Part shown: positions 12,151-22,830 of the stretch, piece after piece
Numbering within the stretch: the first letter of the stretch is position 1
How the letters are laid out: every line of letters starts with the position of its first letter
Source of the DNA: Porodaedalea pini
Taxonomy: Eukaryota; Basidiomycota; Agaricomycetes; Hymenochaetales; Hymenochaetaceae
Direction: 5' to 3'
Length of the DNA stretch: 64,000 nt
NCBI GenBank assembly: GCA_002794775.1
Contig: NBAY01000017.1
Location: 1-64,000 of the forward strand
The notes under the pieces: model-generated
What the model was told of the DNA's origin: nothing
The model's input: the letters and a program-made list of their open reading frames with translations, nothing else
Databases searched by the model: none
Position numbers and translations under genes: made by a program

Positions 12151-13690
12151 TCATACCAGTATCATGACTCCATCAAACTTGGCTTTCTTCACTGCTGATG
12201 CTTGCTTCTTTGCCTCATTCAGCAATGTCTCATACTGTGCCACCTCCAACTCTTTGTCTGATACTTCCTCCACAATCTCCACCATCATTGCTGGGCCTTC
12301 CGACACTTTGGTACTTGTTGCTGTTGATGTTGCTACCTCTATGAGGTTTACCAAGGCCATACTGGTCTCCTGATGCAGCAAATCTATCTTCTCCATCAAA
12401 TTATTCCCCACTGCTGTGCTCAGTACAAACTCTCCATTCAGTAGCATCACCTTCCCATTTGTGTCCCTCACACACTTTCCTGCCTGGATATACTCCAACA
12501 CCTTCAGGCACAACCTAATGTAGTGGCTCGTATCCCCACAGAATGCACACCCGGGACTCCTCTGGGATGTCAACACTGGTGGCAGTCTTCACCTGAGGGA
12601 CTGCACCTGAACCTGTATGTTCTTGACCACTTCCCACACCATACCAATATCCACTTCTTCTGACTTTACTTTTGACTGACTCATCGGATCAGGTGCTCGA
12701 GTCATTGGTACATCATCAAAAACTGTACTGGCCAGGATGTAGTCAGCATGCTTTACCACCAAATTGATCATATACAGTTTGCCCAGGGATGGGTCAGGCT
12801 CCTTCATCTCTAGGCACTGCTGCAACCTGTCCTTCAGTTTGCCTATAAAGGCTTGAATGAATGCATGTGCTGCTTCCTCTGCTGAAACGATTGAGTTTTG
12901 CTCTAGATACTTTAACCTCACCATGAACTCTCTCTTATACTCTCTGAAATCCTCCCTTGACTGTATCCCCTTACTCTTCCAACCCTCGATGAGCCTGTCA
13001 AGATCTTCCCGGGTAAAGTGCATGCTGGGTAAAACAATATGATTGCCTCCTTTGCTTTAGTCTAATTGCTTGCTCCTGTACTGACACCATCAGTGGTATC
13101 CCACAGCTCAGCCACAGAACTTGAAGCATAATACTTCACATACTGGATCTTCACTACATCATCCAAGTTGCAGTCAGTCGTGATATATTTGATATTCTCA
13201 AAGTACCAAGGAAGATCCAACAGGTTGTGTCCATCGAAGAAGGGAGTATCTCTAGCTTCACGACATGGAGGATGGTTTGCCATGATTCTAACTGGGGGTA
13301 CTGGCTGTACCGGTGCTACTATGGTTGATGTCCAGGGCTGCATAGCCTGTGTATTAACTGAGTTTGATGGAACTGATGATGTACTGATGGGCAAAGATGT
13401 CTGTCTCAGTACAGATGAACTAGGATCTGGTAGGATGAGCTGAGCAGTATCCTCTGGGTTGTTGCTCTCAAGCTCAGTTAGTGGTGATGAGCTAGTCAAA
13501 GGGGCAGAGGGGACTGTCGACAGAACTGTGGACAAGCTGATTAATGAATGAGAATGGAGACTGTGCTCCAGAGTCAAATGACATGTTAAATTATTCTAGG
13601 TCCAAATCAAGGTAACACTCTACGGACTCTAAATCTGAATCTGTAGCATGCTCTTCAAAATGGCATCTATGCTGCCAAGTGTTAGTGGTT
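12151..13690 (-). pseudogene. Gag remnant of element C
   Basis: Minus-strand open pieces at 13577-13062, 13023-12589 and 12576-12151 form one gag-like protein in shifted frames. The first has a Ser/Pro-rich N-terminus and a segment reading DTPFFDGHNLLDLPWYFENI, a typical gag entry motif. The second is the helical gag domain (FTREDLDRLIEGW). The third carries a CCHC knuckle (CAFCGDTSHYIRLC). Coding similarity extends upstream of the first piece to about 13690, where an acidic segment (SDLESVECYLDLE) can be read. The frames do not join, so this is a pseudogene. Confidence 0.65.
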
Positions 13691-13795
13691 CAATATGGAT
13701 GAGGGGGTTCAATAGTCTGCTATGATGTCCCATGTGATGAATGCGATTGACGAGAGGATCACGACACATTTAACCCCCTCACAGTGGGCTCTACT

Positions 13796-14426
13796 TGTAG
13801 ATTCTGACTTAGGGGTGTCTGGGATTAGCAGTCCTTTTGGGTACATGATTGCATGCTCTGGGAGGTTAGGGGTTGACTGCGATAAGGTCAGTCCACATAC
13901 CGGTACACATCTGTATGTGGCGATATTGAGAACTGAGGTTGGTAGCTCTGGTTGGGTCTGCACTTGACCGGTATTAGATAGAACATGTGGATAATTGACA
14001 CTGGTATGATGTAATTACTGAGAGCAGTGAGATTCGAGTTACAGAACAAGAGACAAGAGATGCTTTTGAGAGATGAGAGACTAAGATGGAGACAGAACAA
14101 CTACAAGGTTTACAAAAACTAAGACAAATTGCACTCAAGTTACCCTATCTGAGGGAGACTGTGTGGTAGAACTGACTTGTCCTCTACCTACAACATGGGG
14201 TGCATATTCATACTAAGTCCAAAGATCTATCTACAGTTAATAATTTCCATATGGGCATAATGTGCATAACAGTTGGAACATAGAGAAGTTGAAAGGAAAA
14301 GTCATAGGTCATGGAGGCACGCATAGAAAGCATAGAAATCAGAAGAACATAGCAAAAACATAAATCACAAAGAGGAAAAACATCCACATAGCATCCGACC
14401 ATACTGGTGCTCCACCAGAACTCAGA
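13796..14426 (-). repeat. LTR of element C, first part (split by copy B)
   Basis: The plus strand begins TGTAG at 13796. The repeat continues at 20670-20950 after the 6.2 kb copy B insertion; together the parts make about 912 bases ending CTACA. It is the inverted counterpart of 8061-8974. Its place immediately upstream of the minus-strand gag makes it the probable 5' LTR of element C. Confidence 0.75.
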
Positions 14427-14840
14427 TGTTAGAACCTGAACTTTCACCTTTTCCTTTATTTTCCCTTTTACCATTTCCTTTATTATATTCGTCCTTTTCA
14501 TTATATTTACCCATCTTACACAATCATTCCCACACTGCCTTCATTCGTTCCATTCCCACTCGTTATGTAATGTTAGGTAATATAGTCTCACGGTTGTCGC
14601 TATATAAGGTCTCAGGAATCGCATGACCTCCTTGTTCTGCTTTTCCTCTTACCTCCGCGACGACCTAGGTGAGACTCATCCCCCTTGTATTAGTTTAGAC
14701 TTGTATTAATCCTCTTACCTCCGCGACGACCTAGCCTGAGTACAGCGTGTCCCGAGTCTCCACTCGAGTATAGCACGTCCCAGACGACAGTCAGCCAAGG
14801 CCTGCCCAGTCCGAGTCGTCTCCCGGACTCCCGCCTAACA
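14427..14840 (+). repeat. 5' LTR of copy B
   Basis: The LTR begins TGTTAGAACC and ends CCTAACA. TATATAAGG starts at 14601, and the self-primer GTTCTGCTTTT is at 14634-14644, about 33 bases downstream, the expected distance for the transcription start. A 24-base motif occurs twice, at 14645-14668 and 14711-14734. Confidence 0.95.
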
Positions 14841-14841
14841 T

Positions 14842-14852
14842 AAAAGCAGAAC
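14842..14852 (+). other. Self-primer binding site of copy B
   Basis: AAAAGCAGAAC lies one base after the 5' LTR and is the exact reverse complement of 14634-14644 inside the LTR. No match to a tRNA 3' end is apparent. Tf1/sushi elements are known to prime reverse transcription with the 5' end of their own RNA, and this is the arrangement seen here. Confidence 0.8.
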
Positions 14853-15542
14853 CCCACCCAGGCTCATCCCCAGCGTACGTCGTCGCTGTCGACTCGCCTT
14901 CACCCAGTCTAGAGGAGCACTCCCCTCGACAGATTGACGTGTAAACTCCCTGAACGACAACCCTCAACCCTGCCCGGACGTTTTCGGACGTTCGTGTATT
15001 ACGTAAACCTACACCCGACAGACCCTGGCTCTTCGCTTCTCCCTCTGGTGGAGGAACCATCTGACCTGGACGTGGGTAACACACCGTGTACAGTCGTCAA
15101 CGTCGTTGTCGATTGTGATCTCGGCCGCCTCCTTCCGTTTGGTCATCAAACTCGCCGATGAACCTGTCCTTCGTCAGCGTAACGTACATCCGGACAACCA
15201 GCCCCTACCTGTTCCCCCCCCGACGTAGTCAAGATAGATCTCACTGAGGAACAACAGCGGGCTTTCCCCTCTTCTTCACGCTACAACGCGGAACGCCAAT
15301 CATACGTAGCGGACGACAGAAACCACGTCACTCATAATCTCTGGTGGAGTGACACTAGGCACGCCTGGTACTCGACTGACCCGTCTTCCGGCGAGCGAAC
15401 TCGTTGGGTGCCTCGACCTCCCCGTGCACCATCATCACCGACAGTCTCGACATCGTCGGTCGTCCTCCCAAGTGAACCAGGAGGCTATCGTACACCCCGT
15501 AGAGACTCGTCACCGCCGACACCCCCTGAGTGCCTGACACAT
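14853..15542 (+). other. Leader of copy B
   Basis: This is the untranslated or weakly coding region between the primer site and gag. It is shared with copy A (about 5050 down to 4380). An open frame upstream of the gag ATG runs in frame with gag but lacks an ATG. In copy A an ATG lies at the position where copy B reads ACA (about 15516), so copy B has lost the original start. Confidence 0.6.
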
Positions 15543-16625
15543 ATGCCCGTACCAGCGATGGCTGAAGGTTTCACTCAAAGGCAGCAACAAGAGATCGCAG
15601 CGATCGTAGCTGCCGCCTTCACCCGAGCAGCGACGAATGCCCCTGCAGCCCAAGCTCCAGCTCCCTCGATTGACGTTGCCCGGCCACGCGAATTCGCTGG
15701 CGGTGATGACTACCTCGACTTCAAGCGTGAAGTCCTACTCTTCGTCTCGGCGAACCCCACGAGGTATCCCTCGTCGTCGAGCAAGATCTATGTCGCCCTC
15801 TCTTACCTCAAGGGTGGCAACACGTCGACGTGGGCACAAAACTATGTCCAGGAATTCACAACAAATGGCGTCGTGAGCTTTGCGGACGACTGGGCCAAGT
15901 TCCAGGAACGACTGGATGCCTCCTTCGATGATCCGAACAGGAAGGAGAAGGCGCTGAAGAAGTTCCGAGACAAGATCCAGAAAGACCTCTCTGCCGACCA
16001 GTTCTTCCAGGACCTCGACGTGATCATCAAGGCAGCAGAGTTGAAGGACAAAAGCGTCATTTGTGACCGCCTGCAATGCACGATGAACATCGAGGTGGTC
16101 CGCGGCGTGTTGAGGTCGACGCCCATGCCAACAACATATGAGGCATGGAAAAAGAAGGCCATTGAGATCGATCGGGGCGAACAGCAGATTCGCGCCATCC
16201 AACGAGGTCGTACATTGCCGTTCACGCCCCGTCCGATGCCCCAACAAGGGCCTCCTGCACGCCGCCAGGTAGCAGCCCCGCACGCCGATAAGCGTGACGT
16301 GACGGGCGTCACTTTCGGAGGTGCCGGCCAACCGATGGACGTCTCGATGAATGAGGTGCAACGAAAGCGCGCGTGCTGGATTTGCGGCGGACTGGGACAC
16401 TTTAAGGATAAATGTCCGCAGGCGAAGCCGATCATCCAGCGTATGTTGGAGCTGATGGCACCGGGCGAGCGCCGCCTCATCGCTGACGAGCTTGGCGCGA
16501 TGAAGGAGTCGGCATTCAAGGAAGTCGTGGACACTCAAAGGTCGACGGTGGAGGACTATGTGGAGGAAGAAGACAATGACGAAGAGGTCGTCGACTCGCA
16601 GGGTTTTGCGAGTGGTCAGGCGTAG
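15543..16625 (+). CDS. Gag of copy B
   Basis: This is an open gag frame. I chose the ATG at 15543 (MPVPAMAEGF) because the upstream in-frame codon that serves as start in copy A is not ATG here. The protein has a Pro/Ala-rich N-terminus and a gag domain (DYLDFKREVLLFVSANP; SADQFFQDLDVIIKAAELKD). A CCHC knuckle (CWICGGLGHFKDKC) lies near 16375-16416, and an acidic tail ends QGFASGQA. Near the end the gag frame reads G GGT TTT at 16601-16607, a canonical -1 slippery heptamer, and pol is open in the -1 frame from 16580. Gag packages the RNA into particles. The frame is intact even though pol is not. Confidence 0.92.
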   Translation: MPVPAMAEGFTQRQQQEIAAIVAAAFTRAATNAPAAQAPAPSIDVARPREFAGGDDYLDFKREVLLFVSANPTRYPSSSSKIYVALSYLKGGNTSTWAQNYVQEFTTNGVVSFADDWAKFQERLDASFDDPNRKEKALKKFRDKIQKDLSADQFFQDLDVIIKAAELKDKSVICDRLQCTMNIEVVRGVLRSTPMPTTYEAWKKKAIEIDRGEQQIRAIQRGRTLPFTPRPMPQQGPPARRQVAAPHADKRDVTGVTFGGAGQPMDVSMNEVQRKRACWICGGLGHFKDKCPQAKPIIQRMLELMAPGERRLIADELGAMKESAFKEVVDTQRSTVEDYVEEEDNDEEVVDSQGFASGQA

Positions 16626-19600
16626 CCATCGGGGCGACTGACCGAGAAGAACAAGAGACTTCGAATCCGGATTCGCTAAAATATAACCAACTGTCTGTAC
16701 AATACATAGATGCAAACGACGTCGATGGTTTTCCTGATTATGAAGTCCCCACCGGTGTGAACAAAGATGAAGAGTACGATCAACTGTTCATGAGAGGAAC
16801 TGGCGGACACCAGCTGGACCTTCTCCTGACCGTCGAGCATGAAATAGCGGGTGAGGCGAGAGAGGTAGATGCGCATGCCCTTGTGGATTCGGGATGCACG
16901 GGATCCTGCATCGACGTCAGGTTCGTCGAGAGGTACGGGTTGGAAACGAAACGCTACGTTTGACCCCTCGCGGTGCTCAACGCCGATGGCACGCACAATG
17001 AGGCCGGATTGATCGAGAAGTACGTTGACGTCGAGCTCATGATCGGCCGTCACCAGGAGAGGATCGTCCTTGCAGTAACGTCCCTAGCGTCGTCAAACAT
17101 CTTCCTGGGGTACGACTGGCTTCGACGTCACAATCCGGAGGTCGACTGGAAAACGGGTTCGATCAAATTCACCCGCTGTCCAGAAGAATGTGCGATCAAG
17201 AGGGAGCCGGTGGAGGACCTAGGCAAGGTGAAGAAGGTGGTGGAACAGATGAGGAGGGTGAGTGAGATGCGAATGGACAAGGCGTCCTGGCCCGCATACC
17301 TCAACGACTACGCCGATGTTTTCAGCGAAAAAGGTTTTGAGAAGCTGCCGGAACACTGACCCTGGGACCATGTCATTGACTTGAAACCCGACTTCAAACT
17401 GAGCGACTGTAAGATCTACCCGCTCACGCCAACTGAACAGCAGTCACTCAAGGACTTCCTTGAGGAAAATCTGAAGTTGGGTCGCATTCGACGGTCGATA
17501 TCGCCCATGGTGTCGCCCTTCTTCTTCATTAAGAAGGCCGACAAATCACTACGCCCGATCCAGGATTACCGTAAGCTCAATGACGGTATGATCAAGAACA
17601 AGTATCCCCTCCCTCTCATTGACGAACTCGTCGACAAGGTCAAGAAAGCGAAGTACATCACTAAACTTGACCTTCGCTGGGGGTACTACAATATCCGGAT
17701 CCGTGAGGGTGACGAATGGAAGGCAGCGTTTCACACGAACATGGGCCTCTTCGAACCGACGGTCATGTTTTTTGGCCTTTGCAATGTGCCGGCCACGTTC
17801 CAGGCCTTTGTCAACCACATCTTTAAGGACCTAATCTACGCGAACTTGATCATCGTATACCTCGACGACATCCTGATCCTCTCGGAAACCATTGAGGAGC
17901 ATATTGACACGTCGAGGCGCGTACTCCAGATCCTCCGAGAAAATGGCCTGTACCTGAAGCTGGAGAAGTGCGAGTTTGACGCCAAGGTCGTCAAATACCT
18001 CGGCCACATCATTGGCAATGGCGAGATCAGGGCTGACCCGGCAAAGACGGAGGCGATTGCGAACTGGCCAGTCCCACGGAACCTCAAGGAGCTGCAACAG
18101 TTCCTCGGTATGGGAAACTGGCTGAGACGGTTTATTAAGGACTACAGCAAGGTGGTCCGACCGTTGACGTCGTTAACGGGCAAGAAGGACTGGGTATGGG
18201 AGACCGAACAGCAGGAAGCGTTCGAGGAGCTGAGACGACGTCTCTGCTCACCTTCAGTCCTAGCCATTGCCAATGACGAGGGCCCTTTCCACATAGAAGC
18301 GGACTCGTCGAACTTTGCGCTTGGTGGTGTGTTGTTGCAGAAGCAGGAAGGGAAGTGGAGGGTGATCGCCTACAGGTCAGAGGCACTTGAACCGGCGGAA
18401 CGAAACTACAAGATCTACGACAAGGAGATGCTCGCGATTGTTTCGGCGCTCAAGGAGTGGCGGCAATACCTCCTTGGCACTCGCCACAAGATTGAAATCT
18501 GGTCTGACCATGCCAACCTCACCTACTTCAGGTCGGCGCAGAAGCTGAGCTATCGCCAAGCTCGCTGGCGGACCGAACTTGAAGAATTCGACTTCCACCT
18601 CGAACACAAGTCGGGCAAGACGATGGGCAAGGCCGACCTGCTATCGCGCATGGCGGGTTATGATCAGGGCAAGGATGACAACGATGGGGTCGTGTTCATC
18701 AAGGATAAGTGGTTGAACCGTGGAGTGGTGCAAACATCGCGCGACGAGGTGGTGGAACGAGTGGGTGAAGCGCAGAGGGCGCAGGACAAGTCGGAGAGGC
18801 CTACGGGTTTGGTGGAGGTCAACGAGTTATGGCGGATGAAAGGCAAGGTGTATGTCCCATCGACAATAAAGGAGGCCGTGTTGCGGGAGTGCCACGACTC
18901 GGTTCTGGCTGGTCATCCGGGAGCGTCGAAGACAGTAGAACTCGTCCGTCGCGATTTCTGGTGGGCATTGATGTTCTCTGACGTCCGAGCATACGTCCGA
19001 GGATGCGACCATTGTCAAAGGACGAAAGCCTTAAGAACGTCGAGGTCTAGACCGCTTCATCCAAACGCTGTCCCTGAAGGACCCTGGGAAATTGTTACGG
19101 TCGACCTAATCGGAGAGCTCCCGGACTCCAAGGGACACAACGCGATCTGCGTCTTCGTGGATAGGTTCTCGAAGCAGATGCACGCGATCCCGACGACGAC
19201 GAGGCTGTCAGCAGAAGGCATGGCCCAGCTGTACCGCGACCACGTCTTCCGCCTCCATGGCCTACCGAAGAAGATCATCCACGACCGAGGCACGCAGTTC
19301 GATGCGTCGATGATGAAGGAGCTGTACAAACTTCTGCACATTGAAGGCAACCCGTTGACAGCGTACCATCCACAGACGGATGGTCAAACGGAACACGTTA
19401 ACCAAGAGCTCGAACAGTACCTTTGACTCTTCGTTAACCATTGGCAATCGGACTGGAAGGACTGGCTCCCCCTCGCAGAATTCGCATACAACAACCGCGA
19501 ACACTCAGCAACAAAGATGTCCCCCTTCTACGCGAACACAGGACGTCACCCCTTGAGCTTTGACACGACGTGAACCTCATCTGCTAACATGTCAGCGGAA

Positions 19601-20170
19601 GAATTTGCAAAGCACATCAAGGAGACTCATCGCGTTGCTAAGGACAACCTAGTCAAGGCAGCAGAGGACATGAAGCGCTACCATGACCGGAAAGCAGGAG
19701 CTTCAGTGGAGTACAAGGCTGGAGACAAGGTCTTCCTTGACGGACGAAACATCAGTACGGACTCGCCGACAAAGAAACTCGCAGACAAATGGTACGGCCC
19801 CTTTGACGTCGTCGACAAGATAGGAGCAAGCGCGTACAAGCTCAAACTCCCGAAGCGATGGAAAAAGGTCCACCCTGTCTTCAACGAAGCCCTATTGAAA
19901 CCCGCCGTCGAACCGTCCTTTGAAAGCCAGAAGCAACCGCCGCCGCCGCCACCAGACATCGTTGACAACGAGGAGGAGTACGAACTCGAGGAAGTCTTAG
20001 ACTCACGTCTGCACTGAGGGAAACTACAGTACCTTGTCAAGTGGGTTGGCTACAATGAACCTACTTGGCAGCCTGAGACGGACTTCGGCGAGAACGCGAA
20101 GGAGGCGATCGCTGAGTTCTACCTCAAACATCCCGGTGCACCTCGGAAACTCAACATCCCTCGTCAATGA
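16580..20170 (+). pseudogene. Pol of copy B with five TGA stops
   Basis: There is one continuous frame from the gag overlap to TGA at 20168-20170. It encodes aspartic protease (DSGCTGSCID, about 16888), RT (YLDDILIL, about 17860), RNase H (about 18290-18650), an integrase HHCC region (H..H, then CDHCQRTK, about 18880-19025) and a catalytic core (DRGTQF; HPQTDGQTEHVNQELE). It ends with GPY/F (KWYGPFDVVDKIGASAY) and a chromodomain (LQYLVKWVGYNEPTWQPE). The frame is broken only by TGA at 16961, 17357, 19424, 19571 and 20015. At three of these (16961, 19571, 20015) copy A or D has CGA; at 17357 relatives have CGC, and at 19424 they have CAG or CGT. No frameshifts were seen, so the protein was functional before point decay. 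Confidence 0.93.
16601..16607 (+). promoter_or_regulatory. Predicted -1 ribosomal frameshift site, gag to pol
   Basis: GGGTTTT sits as G GGT TTT in the gag frame, which fits the X XXY YYZ rule, 16 bases before the gag stop TAG (16623-16625). Pol is open in the -1 frame from 16580 and has no ATG at its start. Copy A has the same heptamer. Confidence 0.7.
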
Positions 20171-20251
20171 CTCCGTCCGCTCTTCGTCGACACCGAGCCT
20201 GACGACCGCGATCATGGTTGGTCGGGACGCCCAACCTTGAAGGGAGGGTAA

Positions 20252-20664
20252 TGTTAGAACCTGAACTTTCACCTTTTCCTTTATTTTCCCTTTTACCATT
20301 TCCTTTATTATATTCGTCCTTTTCATTATATTTACCCATCTTACACAATCATTCCCACACTGCCTTCATTCGTTCCATTCCCACTCGTTATGTAATGTTA
20401 GGTAATATAGTCTCACGGTTGTCACTATATAAGGTCTCAGGAATCGCATGACCTCCTTGTTCTGCTTTTCCTCTTACCTCCGCGACGACCTAGGTGAGAC
20501 TCATCCCCCTTGTATTAGTTTAGACTTGTATTAATCCTCTTACCTCCGCGACGACCTAGCCTGAGTAAGCGTGTCCCGAGTCTACGCTCGAGTATAGCAC
20601 GTCCCAGATGACAGTCAGCCGAGGCCTGCCCAGTCCGAGTCGTCCCCCGGGCTCCCGCCTAACA
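20252..20664 (+). repeat. 3' LTR of copy B
   Basis: This 413-base LTR is the partner of 14427-14840, with about eight substitutions and one 1-base gap. It is preceded by the purine-rich tract GAAGGGAGGGTAA and followed by the target duplication TCAGA. Confidence 0.95.
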
Positions 20665-20669
20665 TCAGA

Positions 20670-20950
20670 TTGTCCAATCAGTACATGGCTCCTGTCATCG
20701 GACTGCCATCTGGTACATGTCTTGGCTATATGCTCCATGTGACCATATCCCTGATCATCCAGATAAGATCTCCGGTACGTTCCAGTCTGCTTTCAGAGAT
20801 CTTGTAATGTGTTGCTGACATGATCGTGAGTTTCTGATTTGAAACCAGACTGATCAGATTTAGTCCAGTACTGATTGGTATGCATCAGAACCAGTTCTCG
20901 AGTGCTTCTGGATTGATCAGTGGTGATAGGATAATCAGCATGGCTCTACA
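20670..20950 (-). repeat. LTR of element C, second part
   Basis: This is the continuation of 13796-14426 beyond copy B. It matches the reverse complement of 8061-8340, and its end reads GGCTCTACA at 20950. Confidence 0.75.
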
Positions 20951-21163
20951 CCATACCGGAGTTGATATCTCACTCATTCCGGCTCTGTACCAACACTCAC
21001 ATTAGGTCTGGAGCACCTTACAGTATTGACATGTACCAATGCATACTGACATGTACCGAGTTTTTCCTGCACTCATACCAAGGTTATCTTTACTTCATAA
21101 CACAATGGAAACACATCCCCAAATGAACTGCTGATCCTAAACAACCCATACACAGGATCTACA
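20951..21163 (+). repeat. LTR fragment, C family, inverted against its neighbour
   Basis: This is about 213 bases matching the reverse complement of 30562-30790, ending GGATCTACA. It abuts the preceding C-type LTR directly but in the opposite orientation, and it runs straight into integrase coding sequence at 21164. This looks like a rearrangement junction rather than a clean insertion. Confidence 0.65.
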
Positions 21164-21979
21164 GTGAGTGTAGAGCGCTACACTGGAGACTGATGGAGCA
21201 AGTGAATGGACCAATAAGACAGTCAACCAGATACTCTGGTACTATGTGGATCGGAATCAGAACCAGTGGGTGCATGCATTGCCCTGGGTCCAATTCTGCA
21301 TCATGAATATGGTCAATACACCCACAGGCTTCACCTCATTCCAACTCCAGCAGGGCTACTTGCTGTGCATGATCCTACTGATTATACCAGAATAGGAAGC
21401 AGAGTTACAGGAGGAAGGGCCAGAGGTGATCCAGGCCATGGAGTTAATGCAGCAGCTTTAACAGGATGTATCCAAGGCCAAGGACACCCTTCTGGCATCT
21501 AAAACTTGGCAGGCCCATGACACAAACTGAAGGCAAGCTCTGGATGATATTTTCAAGGTTAAAGACCAGGTAATGCTCTCAACCCAGAACTGGCACTGTG
21601 AATACAAGGCAGCTGGACAGGACTGAGTGGTGAAGTTCATGCCAAAGTATGATGGACCATACTTCATCATTGCAGCACACCCTGAGAAGTCAGAGTACAT
21701 CATAGAGCTGCTGGACTCTAGCCAGGCTTTCCCCAGATTCTATGCCAGCTAACTCTGATGTTTTGTGCTGAATGATGATGGACAATTCCCAGCTCAGAGG
21801 TTAGAGTGTCCAAACCCCATAGAGCCAGAGCAGAATGTGTATGAGGTGGAGGCCATTGTGGATGAGCAGAAGCAGGGCTGAGGCATGCAGCTACTTGTCC
21901 AATGGAAGGGATATGGTGACCAAGGGATGGAGTGGAAATCTCACTCAGAGCTGAGCCAAACAGCTCCAGACCTGGTCTG
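21164..21979 (+). pseudogene. Integrase C-terminus and chromodomain remnant of element G
   Basis: Plus-strand translation gives an integrase tail (NQNQWVHALPWVQFCIMNMV, then a FTSFQLQQG-like motif), a GPY-type region (VVKFMPKYDGPYFIIAA) and a chromodomain (YEVEAIVDEQKQG, a TGA stop, then MQLLVQWKGYGDQGMEW). The TGA inside the chromodomain, and another before VVKFMPKYDG, sit where related proteins usually have Arg, but no sister copy in the window proves it. At least one TAA is also present. The 5' part is missing. Confidence 0.7.
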
Positions 21980-22124
21980 ACAATGAGATCAGAGAGAGGG
22001 GGCCCTGAAGAGGCCCTGAAGAAGTTGAGGACATTTTATTTTGCATTTTTTTGATTGATGCTACCCCATTCCCAGCACATTTCATTTCTCAGAGGGGGAC
22101 CTTATTCTTTTGAGGGGGGAAGGG

Positions 22125-22251
22125 TGTAAGCCCACCAGAGTGTTCTTACCATATCCAACATGACACTGACTGTCAGGACACTGTGTCATGAATCTGAGGT
22201 ACCGAGCTACCAATATTCTGAGATGCACAAACTCTGGAAGGCCAACATACA
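22125..22251 (+). repeat. LTR of element G, first part
   Basis: It starts TG directly after the polypurine tract. It is interrupted at 22252 by the inverted repeat of the Plavaka unit, and the inferred continuation is 30403-30561 and 31448-31696. Confidence 0.55.
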
Positions 22252-22830
22252 CATCAGGAAAAAGGCCAAAGTCTTAGACTAGCATATATGTGTATAAAAG
22301 ATGTAAAAAATCTAAATAATATAAAAGGATATTTATTGAACCTCTTTTCTGACAAGTAACGACAAGTTATGGCCAGAAGACAAATGACGAATAAACCTTG
22401 CCAAGATATATAATGCTGATCGGCGCTTCTCAACATGCATAATTGTATGTTTTGAACCTTGTTTCTTACATACGATAATCATACTTACTTACGGTTACAA
22501 GTGTATTAGTAGATGGTAAGGTATATAAGGCAGTATATAGCCTCACAGTCCCTATTTGCATTCCTTTGACTTATTATTTCATATTAGGCAAATAAAAGAC
22601 TAACAAGTCCAATGTAAGATATAACAAGCCGATTAAATTTTCATTTGCTTTATTCTTCCTTATCATATCAACTGAACATCTATTATTTACATGAGTCCGA
22701 CAATAACGAAGTTGAAAGCAGAGCAGAACGGTTGCGCTGAGCATCAGAGGCCAGTAAACGACAGTAAGACATGTTGAGCAAAAAAGGTACAGTGTGAGCA
22801 GCAGTCATCAATGTTCGGGTCAGATGAAGA

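Larger units (their letters stand above)
14427..20664 (+). mobile_element. Chromovirus LTR retrotransposon copy B (complete structure, decayed pol)
   Basis: This is a full-length Ty3/gypsy element. It has a 5' LTR (14427-14840), a self-primer binding site, gag, pol with a C-terminal chromodomain, a polypurine tract (about 20239-20251) and a 3' LTR (20252-20664). It is flanked by perfect 5-bp repeats TCAGA at 14422-14426 and 20665-20669. The LTRs differ at about eight substitutions and one 1-base gap over 414 bases, so the insertion is moderately old. Removing the element restores a continuous C-family LTR that matches 8061-8974. Pol has five in-frame TGA stops and no frameshift. Confidence 0.97.
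6297..20950 (-). mobile_element. Old gypsy-type element C with nested insertions
   Basis: This is a heavily decayed minus-strand LTR retrotransposon. Its 5' LTR (20950 leftward to 13796) is split by copy B. Gag remnants follow at 13690-12151, then protease/RT at about 11830-9200, RNase H at 9170-7803 and integrase down to the stop at 6297. Two solo LTRs sit inside it: 8061-8974 (C family, within RNase H) and 9701-10186 (B family, within RT). LTR orientation is inferred from a TATA-like box and from its position directly upstream of gag. The 3' LTR was not found. Decay is far stronger than in copies A, B, D and E, so this is the oldest layer of the nest. Confidence 0.75.
21164..22251 (+). mobile_element. 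3' remnant of a plus-strand chromovirus (element G)
   Basis: This fragment includes the pol C-terminus (21164-21979), a polypurine tract GAGGGGGGAAGGG (22112-22124) and the first 127 bases of a 3' LTR starting TGTAAGCCCACC at 22125. The rest of the element is absent. The LTR seems to resume at 30403 beyond the Plavaka unit and ends near 31696. Confidence 0.65.

Noticed and set aside
20951..21163. A second complete C-type LTR forming a normal element with the first
   Set aside because: Only about 213 bases are present, in opposite orientation, with no target duplication.
22461..22470. GTTTCTTACA as the end of the LTR that starts at 22125
   Set aside because: It would give a 346-base LTR, but the inverted repeat at 22252 and the resumption at 30403 explain the sequence better.
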